Shown here: positions 13,001 through 25,642 of the stretch, in pieces | Numbering within the stretch: the first letter of the stretch is position 1 | Layout of the letters: every line of letters begins with the position of its first letter | From: Chelydra serpentina | Lineage: Eukaryota; Chordata; Testudines; Chelydridae | Direction of reading: 5' to 3' | NCBI GenBank assembly: GCA_037349315.1 | Contig: JBAIAC010000054.1 | Location: forward strand, 2,046,001-2,110,000 | Length of the DNA stretch: 64,000 nucleotides | Notes under the pieces: model-generated | The model's input: only the letters and a program-made list of their open reading frames with translations | Database searches by the model: none | Told to the model about the DNA's origin: nothing | Position numbers and translations under genes: made by a program

Positions 13001-14315
13001 CTGTTTCAGTGTGAAATGTCAGAATCTGACCACTTTCACCTGCACTCCTTAATGGCAGTTGATTTTGCAGGGGAAATGAGGGAAGGGTGCAGATATACGA
13101 GGAGATCATTGTGTCCCAGGCTGCCCAGGGGGCTGTGGTGTATTGTAGTACACAACAGGGGCCTTCTAAAGCCTAAAAGCCATTTTCTAGCAACACCCAT
13201 TTGTTTTTAGGGAGTAAGAAATTACAATTCTCGCTATATGCCGGTCACCTGATGCTCTGGCAGTGCCAGCATTGGACTCACCGGGCAGCATTTCAGGCTG
13301 TCTCGGCACTTTGAACACAGAGAGCTCCCCAGGCTGCATGTCTGTGAGTGCATCCCTTCCAGTGAGTGGCAGATTAGTTGTTTCCTTATGAATCTCTTGA
13401 TTGCTCTGCTTTGATCCGAGTGCCCCCCTCTCCCAAATACTGTCACTCACTCGCTCGGATGTAGTGCTGTGCGCGCGCACAGAAATTCCCAGCCTTGGCC
13501 ACTCCTTCCTGCTCTCTCAGGCTGTTTGTTTCCCACTGCCTTTAGTGTGACTAAAGCCAGTCTGCTTGGCCTGCCCATCCTCCCACTTTCCCACACTGCT
13601 TAGCAATCAGCAGGTTCTCACACTCAGCTCCCATGGGGCCACGGCTGCTCTCAGGCAGGCATGTCCGCCTGGCCTAGAACTTCCCCTGAGTCTGGGAACT
13701 GGGCCTCACTTTCTCTCCGCTTAGCACAGAGCTGACACTTTTCTTTTCTGTTCCTCCCGATGAAAAAGCAAGAGAGAAATAATCGGAGCAGCAGCTCGAG
13801 TCCTTTAGGAATGTCTCCAAACTTCAGCATTCAAGGGAACGGGGCAGGGAGGAAACTGTATGCTTCTGCTTCTGTTTGTAAAACAGCCAAAGTCTTTGGG
13901 GCATGGGGAGGGCTTTGGGATGTGCAGAGTGTGACGTCTACACCCGATTAGAGGCCACTTGCCTAGCCAGGTGGGGCAGTCATAATCAAGTGCAGTAGTC
14001 AGGTAGGGTGTGGGGCCTTCTGAATAGGAGACACACCCCCTTGCTCTCCCCTAGGTCAGGAGCAGAGTTATCTCTTGTTCGCCGCGTGCATTTGATTCCA
14101 CAGGTGGCTGGAACTGAAATCCCCAGATGGCAACAGCCAAACATCTGTGGCTCAGGCTGGATGCTAAGATTTTATACGTTAAACACCAAAATATGTGGCC
14201 TGAGTTTTAGCACAAAGCACTAGTAGCTCCCATGTGAAGCCAGGGCCATTTCAAATCAGGCTGATTTGGAGGGTTGGCCTGGTCTTTTGGGGGCAAAGCT
14301 GGTCGTGATCCTAGT
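10056..14315. other. Unassigned sequence, no gene seen
   Basis: Mixed composition. Open frames such as 11744-12127 (minus, 127 codons) and 12207-12572 (plus, 121 codons) overlap frames on the other strand and show no domain. A stretch near 10690-10860 has words like GTTTAACCCAGTC and CTGGAACTGGGTCAGG that suggest a decayed DNA transposon, but I cannot set boundaries. Confidence 0.45.
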
Positions 14316-14880
14316 CCGGGCCAGCCCCAGGCACCAGCCTACCAAGCACGTGCTTGGGGCGGAACCTGGAGTGGGGCGGCGGCACTCAAAGTTTCCCCCC
14401 CCCCCCCAAAAAAAACGAATCTTCCTGATGGCGCCCCTGCCGGGAGAGCGGGGCGGCAGGCGTGCTCCGCTTCCCGCTGGGGGAGCGGGGCTGCAGGCGT
14501 GCTCCGCTCCCCGCCGGCGCCCCGGCGGAGCAGTGGGGCAGCAGGCATGCTCCGCTTCCCGCCGGGGGAGCGGGGCTGCAGGTGTGCTCCGCTCCCCGCG
14601 GGCGCCCCGGCGGAGCAGTGGAGCGGCAGGCGTGCTCCGCTTCCGGCCGGGGCAGCGGGGCTGCAGGTGTGCTCCGCTCCCGGCCGGGGCAGCGGGGCAA
14701 CAGGCGTGCTCCACTCCCCGGGCCGGGGCAGCGGGGCGGCAGGCATTCCGCGCTCCCCACTGGCAGGGGGAGCGGGGCGGCGGGCATGCCGCCCTCCCCG
14801 CTGCCCCCACCCCCCGGCGTTTTGGCGGGGCGGCGTTGTTGGGGGGGGGGGGTTGGCCGGCGTTGGGGGGGGGTATTTTT
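14316..14880 (+). mobile_element. GC-rich DNA-transposon relic with internal minisatellite
   Basis: The left end (GGGCCAGCCCCAGGCACCAGC, read from about 14318) and the following CAAGCACGTGCTTGGGGCGG match the left ends of the copies at 45423 and 58131, so this is a third member of that family. From about 14440 to 14790 it is a degenerate GC-rich tandem array with units of about 38-40 bp around the word GCAGGCGTGCTCCGCTTCCC. The right terminus is not recognisable and the end given is where the GC-rich block stops. Overlapping open frames on both strands (up to 208 codons) come from the lack of stop codons in the array. Confidence 0.65.
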
Positions 14881-14949
14881 AAAACATTTTAAACGGCTTT
14901 TTAATTCACCCCAATTTCATACAAAAATTAAATTCAAGCCCTGGTAGTT

Positions 14950-15361
<412 letters not shown>

Positions 15362-17508
15362 GGCTAGGTAGTCCTGGTCTCCGTCTGGACAGCAAACCTA
15401 AGGGGTTCCTGTGGGGAGTTGCCTCTGGAGAAGGCTGCTGACTGTGCTGGAGTGAGCGAGTGGCAGGGCATGAGGGTCACCAAGGGCACAAGAGCCGAGT
15501 GGCCTGGAAGAGGGGATGGCTGCAGGATAATTGCCGTTCTCTGGGTGGTTCTGGAGCTCCCAGCATCCTCGGCCAACTGTTGGCCTTGAGCTGACTGAGT
15601 TTGGGAAGTAGCAAGGGATCAGTGAACCAACTGGGGAAAGTACAAACCTCCCCCTCCCCTGCCCCAAACGAAACCTTTCTGAGCTCCCTTTCACCTCTGT
15701 CTTGGGCCAGGCCCAGAAATGAACGCACTGACCCAGAGGCCTTTCTCGTGCCTCTGCCACCCCAGTGGGAGCAGCATGTGCTGCAAATCTAATGTGAGAG
15801 CCTGTCTCACTGCGGAGCCAGCAGGGCTCACTTTGCCCAGCAGATTCTCAGGGGTTTCTGAACCCTAGGCTGAGATTTGCCAAGCCTCCTAGGGGATTTA
15901 AGTACACTAGTCCTATTCACATTAATTCATGGGAATTGCGTGTCCAAATCTCCTTTGAAAATTGCAGCCTTAAGGTGCTTGTATGAACTCAATTTCTGAG
16001 CACATGGAGATACAGATTGTACCTCCCTGTGCTCCTGATGGGAGCTGCCCCCCAGGGGTATCCCAGGACCCTCCTCCTGAGGCGTCTCCCAGGGGAGTGG
16101 CTTTAAAACTGGCTGGAGTTCCACAGAAGCCCTGCCTTTGGAGACATTCTGGGAGATGCACTCGGTCAATGCATCTGCCAGCCTGCCTTGTCCCATACCC
16201 ACCAGGAAGGCTGGGGACATGGCAGAATGGGGGTTGTTGGTACTTTTTTCTGTTGAGCCCCCTGCTACAACCAGACTCTTCTCTACCAGCGGCCTGCAGC
16301 CCTGTCCTGTTGGCAGAACCCAGGCCAGGAGCTGGGCCCATTCGTTGTGAAGTAGTTTGCCTTTGATGAAGGTTTTGCCTGCATGCGGCTGGTGGAATTT
16401 CCCCCATTATCTGAGGGTGTGCATATGGTTGTGTGCGTGGGGGTGACATTTGTGTTTGTGCTGGGAGCCGCAGGCCCTGTGTTTGAAGTGGTGCTGTGCT
16501 GCTGAGCTCTGGGTGCATTCATACATACTAAGAGTCATTAATTAAATCAGCAGCATGTTTGGCATCTCAGGGCCTGACCATAGCCTCCGTACAGCGGCAC
16601 AGGGACCTAACGTAGGCCTGTGGACACGAGAGCCATGGCAAATCCTAACGAGGATGAATTATTTGATGGCTCTCTGGCTGTTCCCCATGGCCAGCCCTAT
16701 GCTGGGAAGGGGAAGGGGCTCTCCAGCTGGGGAACGGCACTCTGAGCAAGGCGCATTTGTAGAGCTCTTTGCTGAAATGAACCGCTGGGTTTCTTTACCG
16801 AGTCTTCATCCTGAGGTGCCTTTCATTAGTCTCCCAACTTCTACTGGGCCTTGCTGGAGGTGGGACCTGGAGCCAAGGCTCACAATAGCTTTATCCTGGA
16901 AAGACAATGATGGCAGCAAGTAAATCCCTAACAGTCTCTCAGATCCCCACATAAGGGGCTGAGCTCCCAGCATTTATTATAACTCTACTTTCTGCTCGCT
17001 TTTGTGACACAAAGACCAAAGCTGCCAGTTTGCCCGGAATGACCTCTGGTGCCCTGCAAATCTAACCCCTTCCCAGAAAAGACAAAAATCCCATTGCCTT
17101 ATATCTCCATCTGTTTAGAGAACAGTTTGACCTAACAAGATTAGCATTTGGGGTTGTCTCTTCCTCTTTTACTTTTTTTTTTCCTGCCGTTTGGAAAGAA
17201 AACAGCATTGGATTTAGGACAATGGGTTGAAAACCACTCATTTGTAAGTAGCACAACCCATGGAAACTGTTTTGTTCCCAAGTTATTTTGGGAAGGGCTC
17301 AAGGATCCTCTGTTAATGCACACAGGAGTCAGTAGAGGGGTTTAAGTGGGGGAAGGAATGGTGTTAGTTAAAAAGTATCTGTAGGCAGTGTCAAGTCAAG
17401 CATCCGGCTTTGGTGAGTCTGCACTCAGAAAGCATGTTCTGGGGTGGAGTTGTCACTGCTCCTGAAGCGAGACATCTGCTCAGCAGAGATTGTGTTATCC
17501 AGGATGGA
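15362..17508. other. Unassigned sequence, no gene seen
   Basis: Moderately GC-rich. The largest frames (15970-16518 minus, 182 codons; 15983-16366 plus, 127 codons) lie over each other on opposite strands. Neither shows a domain or convincing splice boundaries, so I do not call either. Confidence 0.45.
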
Positions 17509-17580
17509 CTGTGGGCTAGTGGTTAGAACAGGGGACTGAGAGTCTAGTCCCAGCTCTGCAACTGACTGGAAAGTCCCTTA
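17509..17580 (+). mobile_element. MIR-type SINE fragment (head)
   Basis: GGCTAGTGGTTAGAACAGGG, CTAGTCCCAGCTCTGCAACT and GACTGG match the tRNA-like head of MIR. The body beyond about 17580 has decayed. Confidence 0.65.
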
Positions 17581-20500
17581 GTGCAAAAATGTGTAATGGT
17601 GGTTGCCTTAAAATAGGTACCTGGATCCACATTTAGGGCCCTCTGTACAAGTGGCCTGATTTCTTAGAGATGCTGAAGGAAGCCATTGGCAGTTAGAATG
17701 TGTCGGGCTCTGAAAGAACACAAAGGAGACTCAAAGCTGGATTAACCTGGGAGAAAACAGCTAGCACTGTTTGTTAAACACAGCCTAGAGTCCAGTCACC
17801 AGCCACTTAGATTCCTCCTGGCTTCGTTTCCACAGGTTAGCTCTACAAACAAAGGTAAAGGCCTAAGAGTGCGGCTGGGAATTGCCATGGAAAGGTAAAG
17901 GGTTTTAATTCCTTCTTTGGGGCTGTTTCTCTTTCCCCCCCCCTCCCTTTTTGCTACATTGTGCTGAGCTTGAATCGGCGCTTCACAAAGGGGATTAGAG
18001 GATCGGTGCTGATAAATAGAGGAGCAGGTTGAACTCCGTGGGAACCGGTCGTGGCACACAGTGTAAAGGGACATTCTTCCTCCAGAGGGCCAGGCAGTAG
18101 CAAAAGTCCAGGCTAACCCCAGGTCACCCGGGGGACCCCAGTGCCTGAGAAGATTTGTTCGGACACTGGCTTTTGTTGTGCAGAGTTCCGTGTCAGCGCA
18201 GCATGGATCTCGCTGCCTATTGACGATGGGGGAAAGCTCTATTGTCACACTTGAAAGGGCCCTTCTTTCACTCCCTCTCTCTTGGGTTCTGCTGGCTATG
18301 GCATAGCAGGACGTGGGAACCAGCATCCCAGAACTCAGCACACGCTCTGGCCTAGGCTAGGGGCCTGCGTAGGCCACTGTCACTGTGAGCCTCACAGGCG
18401 CAAGCTGAGATTCCCATTCGGTTTAGGGTCCGGCTGACGCTGAAGGCAAATGTGCTGACAGACCTTGTGCTTCATCAGTTCCGCAGGTTCGAGTGTTGAT
18501 TTACAATCTGTACACAGTATAGCCTCTTGGGCTTTAGCCAGTTCCTGGTGAGACACCACCTGTAACTGGTGTGAAACCAGCCTATAATGCACTGTACAAT
18601 TGTATTCAGCGGGAGAAAAGGTTGTAGGAGCAATTCCAGAGCAGTGAGAGTGGGACTCTGCAGAGACTAAGAGGTGCCTTTCCATTTGCATGAGGATCCT
18701 GAATTTGGGGTGCTAATCCACATCTCTAGAGCTGCAGCGTTGGGATGGGAACCACATGTTTCTGCTTGTGGCCAAGGCACAGGTCTCACCAGAACATCCT
18801 TCCTGGTGGCTTCTCCGGAAGCAGGAAGCCCAGATTGAAGCAGGTGAAATGGAAAACAAGTGACTCAGACTTTATCAGCCCTCCAGGAAAGGCCTGAGGG
18901 AAGGTTTGGTCAGAGGCTTTGTCTTTTATCCTGGCCATTTGGCATATCCCTGTAGCAATAACATTACGAGACAGAGGGGATGGGGCAGGTTCACTCCCTG
19001 GGTAACACAAATGGACCTGCCAGGTGTCGGTTTCCTTTCCCTTTACCAGACGGTACTCAGAAACGCTAGAGAGGGCTCACTCAGACCATCCGGATTCTGG
19101 ATGTCACTGGCTCGAGCAGTGTCTCCAGTTCAAGGACAGGGAATATCTTGGAACGCTTTGCTCTCTCTGCAACCACAGCAGGCAGGACAGGAGGGATCCG
19201 CGCTGACTCCATTTGCAGGGTTCCTATCTGACCAATCAAGTCTCACAGCAAGACATGAACTCGGAAGGGAAACGCTCTATTTTCAACCTGCTGCCTTTGT
19301 GGGGGAATATTAGAGAAATGCCCTGGAAGCTGCACAGCTCATCAAAGTCCAGATTCTGGTTTCTAGGGATCGGAACCAGGCAGGAAGTTCAGATGCAGAT
19401 CAGAACGTCCCTAACTCTTAACTTAGCAGTGAGGCAACACTGCCATAGAAAGTACACGTCACACCAAAGCAGGTAGCATTAAAAACCCAGTGTGCATTTG
19501 TCTGGCTAACTGCCTAACCAAATACAAAACCCAAACCAGAGTGAAGCTAAATAAAATCCAGCTGTGATGCATGCTAGAATCTAGCAAAACACCCAGGGGA
19601 GCAAATTCCCTTGACTAAGTCCTGCCACCAGTCATGGAGTGTTTAATCCCCCGAGCTGACATCAAGAACCCCATCTGCAATCTTAAACTCTGTACAGGTT
19701 CTAGGGCAAGAGGCTGCAAATAACAGAGGGATGCTTAAACATTTTTATTAGGAATATTGTATGTTTACTGTGTTTCATCCAAAAGGATTCAAACCAGTTT
19801 TCTGGTCTGGGTGTGGGTGCTTGGACACACACACTTACACACCCAAAGAGATTACTTCATCAGCGTTGAAATGCATCCATCTTTGGGGTTGAACACAGCC
19901 AATGTTACCGGCCTGCAGCAACACTACACCACAGTAGAGGACAGGCAGTGAAGAACACTTTATCCCTTTGAAGGGCTCCAGGACTCTTACAAAAATGCCA
20001 CGGGTCCTTTAATGACCACAAGTGGTCAGGGCCTTGGATTTATGTCTCAGTCAACAGGTGACTCTTTAGGAGAGAGCTCCTGCCTCTCACCTTTGTTCAC
20101 ACTCCTGTTGTTGGAACTGAGTCATTCTGATGAGTTCTATTTTCAAAAACTCGCCTAGAGGTGAGGATGCAAGCTTGCTTCTGAGCATCTCACTCTCTGT
20201 ATCTGCTTGGTGGCTCTCACTACAGATCCCAGTAACGTACGACTCCACGGCCTTGGCCAGCTGAAGCTGTAGTATGATGAAAGCTCAGATGGGCTGATAC
20301 ATAAGCGTCTGAATAAGCCACATACCTGTGTGACCCCAGGACTTTGTGTTAGCTTTCCAGCAGTGAGACAAAGCGGGAGAGCGATGAACGTGTTTGCTGC
20401 TGCCCACCCTCTGGTGGTGCTTCTCCAGGTGAGAAATTTCAGGGAAGAAAAACAAAAGCCTCCCCTAAGAATCAGGATTATGCTGGCGAAACAAGGCAGC

Positions 20501-22130
20501 TTGGTATGCGACTGGGCCAGCAGGGAATATGGTCGTCACTGAGACGCCCAGCACAGCACAGCTCGTTAAGGAGACACGTTACCGTCTCTGAGAAATCTGT
20601 GTGGGCAGCAGTATAAATATTCTTAGAGGCCACTTGGGAGTCTAGGCGATGAAGAGGCAGCTTAGATCTATTACCGCTGGGCAATAGCCAGTTCTTTCAA
20701 AGAGCTGTGAAGGAAACGGGCCTGGCTTCCGAGAAGTGGGATTTTGGCTCACTGGTGGGTGCAATGAGAGAGTCACCACCTGTCCTGATTTTCAGGGCAG
20801 TTCAAAAGTGCTGAGTCAGGGATTCTGGGGACCATCACGTGCCCCCTGGGTTGGAATTTGGAAGGGGAGAAGCCAGCCTTCTGAATCCAGTGGGTCTGGA
20901 CTCACTTGCTGTGTGCCACCACCAGCGACTCAGGAGAGATGAGAGAGCAGGAGTGTGATTGGTGAGGAGTCAGACCTTGGCAAGCACAGGAGGTTCCTGG
21001 TCATGAGAGTGGAGGGGGCACACAAACTGTTCAGCTTTCCTGTACCACTCACTGAAAGGACTGAGCTGGGGGCTGCGGCGGAGGGGTGGCACAAAACCAA
21101 CTAGTCTAACTCTGTTCCTGGAGCTGGCCGGGATCAGGCGTTGGGATTCTGTGTGTTCTAGCAGTGTCTGGCTTCCACGCTCGGCCTTAGGTACAGCACC
21201 GTGCAAGAGGACAACCTAGAGGTGACGGGGGCATGAATGGCCTCAGATGAGGCTGCAGCTGGAAGGAGAGCACTTAGCTGTCTCCGCAGGCATTGCTGCT
21301 ATTCGGGTGACAATTCCAGTAGAGCTGTCTGGCCACCATCTCGGGGCTGGTGGGCAGGCGCCCTCGCTAGTGGATGGGGCCAGGATTTCTGCCATTTCCT
21401 CAAATCGCTTCCTCCCAGTGTCATCTCCAGGTGGTCGGTGGGGGAAGAGGGCACCAGCCCTGCTGGAAGGACCCCCACTCAGCCCATCACATTCTCCTGT
21501 ATGACCCCAGCCACTGAACCACCACAGGCCATGGCATCTCCCCACAACCAGGGGCCCCCTTAGCTTATCTGATCCATAGATTAACCACATGGTATTGGGC
21601 TTTGGGAAGAGCTGTCACTCAAACCCCTCCCTGCAGATCCTAGAAGGGGAGTGAAGGAGACGTTGGCTTTCTCCCTCACCATGTGACCAGGGTGTTTACT
21701 TTCTGTTAGATTTTCTGTAGAAAAGAAATAGCATTGGAGCTGGAGCTTTTTTCCCAGGCTATCGGAGTCACCAAATTAGTCCGGCCTAATCGAATACAGC
21801 TGTTTCCTGTTCTCTCAATAACAGGTCTCACACTCCACTGTCCTCCTGCACTGTTTATTTCAATAGGTAAGAGCTGGTTTTCCAGAGCGAGAAAACAGCA
21901 TTGATCCTCCTCAACTATTTCAGCTCTGCCTGTCCCCAAGCCCCTCTGCTCACAGCCCTCCCATCCTGAGCCTTCAAGGCTTTCCTGCCGAGTAGCTCAC
22001 TGCGGTGTTAGGCAGGACACGGAGTGATGGAAATCCCAGGCCTTTGAAGGAGCATCCATGGAGGCAGATAGCTGTGCCGTCCATTTCACACCTTTATTCC
22101 CTTCCTTACACTTGCACACGCACACCCCTC

Positions 22131-22132
<2 letters not shown>
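17581..22132. other. Unassigned sequence, no gene seen
   Basis: Long interval without a recognisable repeat. Frames at 17796-18341 (minus, 181 codons), 18906-19313 (plus) and 21237-21590 (both strands) show no domain. 21240-21560 has overlapping open frames on both strands because stop codons are sparse there. Confidence 0.45.

Positions 22133-22161
<29 letters not shown>
22133..22161. repeat. Short (CA)n microsatellite
   Basis: About 14 CA units, with further CACACG and CACACC words just upstream. Confidence 0.9.
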
Positions 22162-23039
22162 CCCTTTACCTCCATCCAAGAGATGTGCAGACTTTGCACA
22201 CTAAAGCTGGGGCAGTTCTGCTGTTCCTGACAGCCAGAAGAATGAACCTTTTAATAGTGTCTCATTCATAATCTGCTGTGCTGGGAATAAACAACGGAAA
22301 CTGGTTTCAGATAAAGGCGGAAGCAGGAGCCAAACTGGAAATGGATTGAAAAAGTGCAGGCGTCCCAAGTGACCTCTCCAAGAGGGGGAACTCCCTGCTT
22401 TGTTTGTTTTCTTTAATTCATTCCATCCCTCCAGAAAGTTCATGGAGCCCAGGGCATATCAGTAGCAACCTCTTCCCCAACCACTCCCACCAAATATGTG
22501 TCTGTCTCGCCCTCTGCCCCCAAATTGTCCTGCCTAGTTATTCTGGTACCTGTGGAACTGGGGGGAGTAAAATGACAAGGGAACCTCTGACCGATCAAGT
22601 GGGACAGCTCTGGAACTGCCCCTGTGGCTTTCAGTTTCTTGAACTGCAGTTCATTCATTTGTGCAGCACAAGTCATCATCTAGTGTGTGTGGGGAGGAAT
22701 CTCTGAATAAGCTGGTGGGGCCAACTCAACGTTGGATGGGTTGCAGTGGGGAAACTGAGTCAGAACTTGAGCTTCGGTGACTTGTCACATTTTCCAGGCT
22801 TTGCATCCACTAGACTTTCTTCTTAAAATTCCTCAGCATGGCTGTCACCAATGGGGAGAAGGCTAGTGTATTCCAGCTGCTGGAATCTCACGTTACATGC
22901 CATTGAATCTGCTCAGCACAGAGCCAGATGAAATGGCAATTAGAACAATTGATAACTGGATTCCTACCAGTGCTTCCCCCCCCTCCCCCGCCCTGCCCCT
23001 GAACTGAACCGATGGGACCAACAGTGCAAAATGCTCACA
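22162..23039. other. Unassigned sequence, no gene seen
   Basis: No coding or repeat feature recognised. A C-rich run lies at 22976-22999, just before the purine-rich tract. Confidence 0.5.
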
Positions 23040-23470
23040 CTAGAGGCTTCTGCAGCGAGTGCGGGAAGAGAACATGGGGAGGGGAACTGGTGTGAGGGGA
23101 AGAGGGAGGTCAAGTTGAGGATGGAACAGAAGCCAGTGATAGGGAAAGAACGAAGGGAGAAGGAGAAATAAAGGGAAGAAAGAATGATGGAGAAAATAGT
23201 AAGGGGGAAGAGGGAGAAATTGTTCCAGATAAAAAGAGCTAGAAGGAGGGAAAAGCTGGGAAAGCAAAGAGATGTTATGAGGAAAGAAAGTGGGGGTGGA
23301 GCAAAGAGGGGGGAGAGACCCTTACATAAGGATGAAAACTGCTGGGAAATTAGCGTGAGGGAAACAACCAGAAAGAGTGGAGAGAAGATTGCCTGGAAGT
23401 GTAGAAGGCAAGGGGGAGGACAGAGAGCAGGGGCACTCCATGTGAGATAGAGAACCAGGCACAAGGGATG
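23040..23470. repeat. Purine-rich (GA-rich) low-complexity tract
   Basis: About 430 bp in which the plus strand is strongly purine-biased, with repeated words such as GGGAAAG, GAAGGGAG and AGGGGGAAGAGGGAG. The 186-codon minus-strand frame over it (22964-23524), rich in Leu, Ser, Phe and Pro, is the translation of this tract and not a credible protein. Confidence 0.8.
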
Positions 23471-24398
23471 AGTGAAGAAGGAGAAGGTGCCAGTCACGGA
23501 TTTGTTGAAGAGAGCTTGGTTCATTAGCTGCTTTCAATCTGTCCTTCACTAAGAGTTTGGCTATTTGCAGCAGAAGCAGGAAATGCCAACCCTACCGCCG
23601 AGACCCATTTTGTACCTTTTGGCCAAGGTTTTCCAGAATGACTGGTGATTTTGTAAGCCCTACTTGGGGCACTATACATGGGCCTATTTTTCAGAGGGCA
23701 GATGTTCAAAACGTTCTGAAAAGTAGGCCCCTTTAAGGTGCCTCAAGCTGGGCATCCAAAATCACTAGTCACTTTGGAAAACTTTGGCCTGTGGACCAGC
23801 TCCACAGTTGATGTAAATCAAAGTCAGTGAAGCTCTATCCATCCCCTCATAGCTTAGGATCTGTCCCTAGGTGTCACTCTTGTTCCTGTTCGAAAAACTG
23901 GACAGATACAAGGTAAACTAACCTCATGAATGACAGCAAGTCAATTCCATTCATAAATCTCCTTCCAGGGTCGGGACTCGTGATCTAAGACAGAGAAGGA
24001 GATGATCTACTGTCAGGGACAAGGGGTGGTTTTACTTTCAAATGACTACATTCAAAGCGATCGGAAAGACCAATAGAGCTCACGGAAGTATTTCTGAAAG
24101 TGTCTTAAGTCCCCTCCCCCACTCCTTTCCCCCTTTCTTACTCCCTCTCCCATCCATCCTCCTTCCACCCCAGGATTCTTGACACCATCACAAACAGTTT
24201 TACAGCTAACCAAGACCAAACAGCCTCATCCTGGCTTCTTTTGTCCTCCCCTGGTGTTTTCTCAGCCGCATCTCAATTGCTTCATGAGTGTCTTTGCCCT
24301 GGGACCCAAGACATTCTGCTGCAGGCTGGGATGTAGCTCCAGTTCAGCCTGGCTGCGTAAAGTGCTAACGGCTGCATTTGCACCCGAGCAGCAGCACT
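23471..24398. other. Mostly unassigned; possible old palindromic repeat near 23.69-23.80 kb
   Basis: 23690-23800 contains CCTTTAAGGTGCCTCAAGCT and CCAAAATCACTAGTCACTTT, wording typical of an old amniote repeat with text like 'gcctcaagttgggcacc'. 24112-24172 is pyrimidine-rich. Nothing coding. Confidence 0.4.
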
Positions 24399-24692
24399 AA
24401 GGGCTGGTCTACACTGACGCTGCAAGTCGATCTCAGTTACGCTAGGTCGGGTAGGTACGTTACGTAACTGAAGTCGACGTAACTTAGGTTGACTTGGAAC
24501 GGTGTCTATTCTGCGCTATGTCGACGGGAGACACTCTCCCACCAACATAGCTTCCGCCTCTCGCGGAGGTGGGGTACAGACTTCGATGGCAGGAGAGCGC
24601 TCTCCCATCGACTTAGCATGTCTTCACTAGACCCTCTAAATCGACACCACTGCATCGATCGCAGCAGTGCCAATTTAGTGTAGACATGGCCT
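24399..24692. mobile_element. Non-autonomous DNA transposon (MITE) with terminal inverted repeats
   Basis: The left end AAGGGCTGGTCTACACTGAC pairs with the right end TTAGTGTAGACATGGCC read on the other strand. The interior is rich in GTCGA words and self-complementary segments such as ACGTTACGTAACT near 24458 and GGAGAGCGCTCTCCC near 24591. There is no coding capacity. The flanks TAA and TGA are compatible with a 3-bp TWA-type duplication as made by PIF/Harbinger-like transposases, but one base differs, so superfamily is a guess. Confidence 0.85.
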
Positions 24693-25237
24693 GACTCAGC
24701 AGATCATGCCCAGGTACAAAGTGATCTCCATGTTTCTTTCACAGCTGAGTTTCTTCCCAAGCCCCCTGAATTTGCAGTATCACCTCTGGCTTGATCTGGG
24801 CCATCTGCTGTAAACGAAGGCAGCAATTGATTGGTCACAAACTGTTTTGTTTTTGTCTAACGTGCTTTCCTTCCCTTATGCCCTTCTGCTTCCTCCAGTC
24901 TGCCTACAGCCCATTCTCATGCTCACCGTTGGGTCAGCAGCTTCCACTGTTGCAGTTAGATTCCCATCCCATCCACTCCCTATCACAGTACTGACGCGGA
25001 ACTAATTTCATATGGGAGGGGGCGGACCAAATTGTTCCAATGGACGACATTAAACACTTGCCTTATGCTTAGTACAAAACCTGTTTGGTCAGACTGTTGA
25101 TGCCAGGTCTGAGCCATTGCAGCCTCCTAGCTCTTAGCTTAGCTTTAGTGTCTATAGGGTGGGTAGAGTAAAAGCTTGTTATTAGACTTGATTAATTAAA
25201 TACTGCTGCACATGGTGAGAGTGGCATGGTTTGTTAC
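24693..25237. other. Unassigned sequence, no gene seen
   Basis: No domain, RNA or repeat recognised. Confidence 0.5.
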
Positions 25238-25350
25238 TGAGGGCCACATTCTGAACTCCGTGACACCGCTGGTATCTGCGCGAACTCCATTGAAGCCAGC
25301 TGAGTTACTCCGGTTTGACACTGGTGTAAATGAGATGAGAATCTGAGCCA
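25238..25350. repeat. Short palindrome-type interspersed repeat (family A, copy 1)
   Basis: GGGCCACATTCTGAACTCC at the left is imperfectly inverted at the right (GAGATGAGAATCTGAGCC). The centre has CTCCATTGAAGCCAGCTGAG and CACTGGTGTAAATG. The same wording recurs at 28045-28145. Likely an old hairpin MITE of amniotes; name unknown to me. Confidence 0.5.
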
Positions 25351-25469
25351 TGATGTGTGTCTGTGTGTGCACACATGTATACACTGGTACTTTACATTGA
25401 CCCTACGGGGTGTCTGTCTGCTGTATGAAGAGTTTGCAGAGGAAGATTGACTTACACTTTCTAAAGCCA

Positions 25470-25575
25470 AGCTGGGAGCCTTTGGGTGGAGGCTAAGTGA
25501 TTGAGGAGTGCAAATCCCAATGATTATCATTGAGGCTCCTAAATCACTTAGATGCTGTTGAAAATCCCACCCATT
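25470..25575. repeat. Short palindrome-type interspersed repeat (family B)
   Basis: AGGCTAAGTGATTGAGGAGT on the left and AGGCTCCTAAATCACTTAG on the right are near inverted copies around CCCAATGATTATCATTG. Related wording ('aggcacctaa', 'aggtgccta') occurs at 28208-28335 and 43735-43830. Confidence 0.5.
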
Positions 25576-25642
25576 GTGTTTTCCCCGAGGTTAGTGGATT
25601 GTGGAACCATCAGTCCTACACACCCTCATACAGCCTTTTAGG

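Noticed and set aside
14256..14947. Open frames of 133-208 codons on both strands
   Set aside because: All fall in a GC-rich degenerate minisatellite; mirrored frames on both strands point to lack of stops and not to coding.
22964..23524. 186-codon minus frame rich in Leu, Ser and Phe, resembling a membrane protein
   Set aside because: It is the translation of a polypurine/polypyrimidine tract; hydrophobic residues follow from TC-rich codons.
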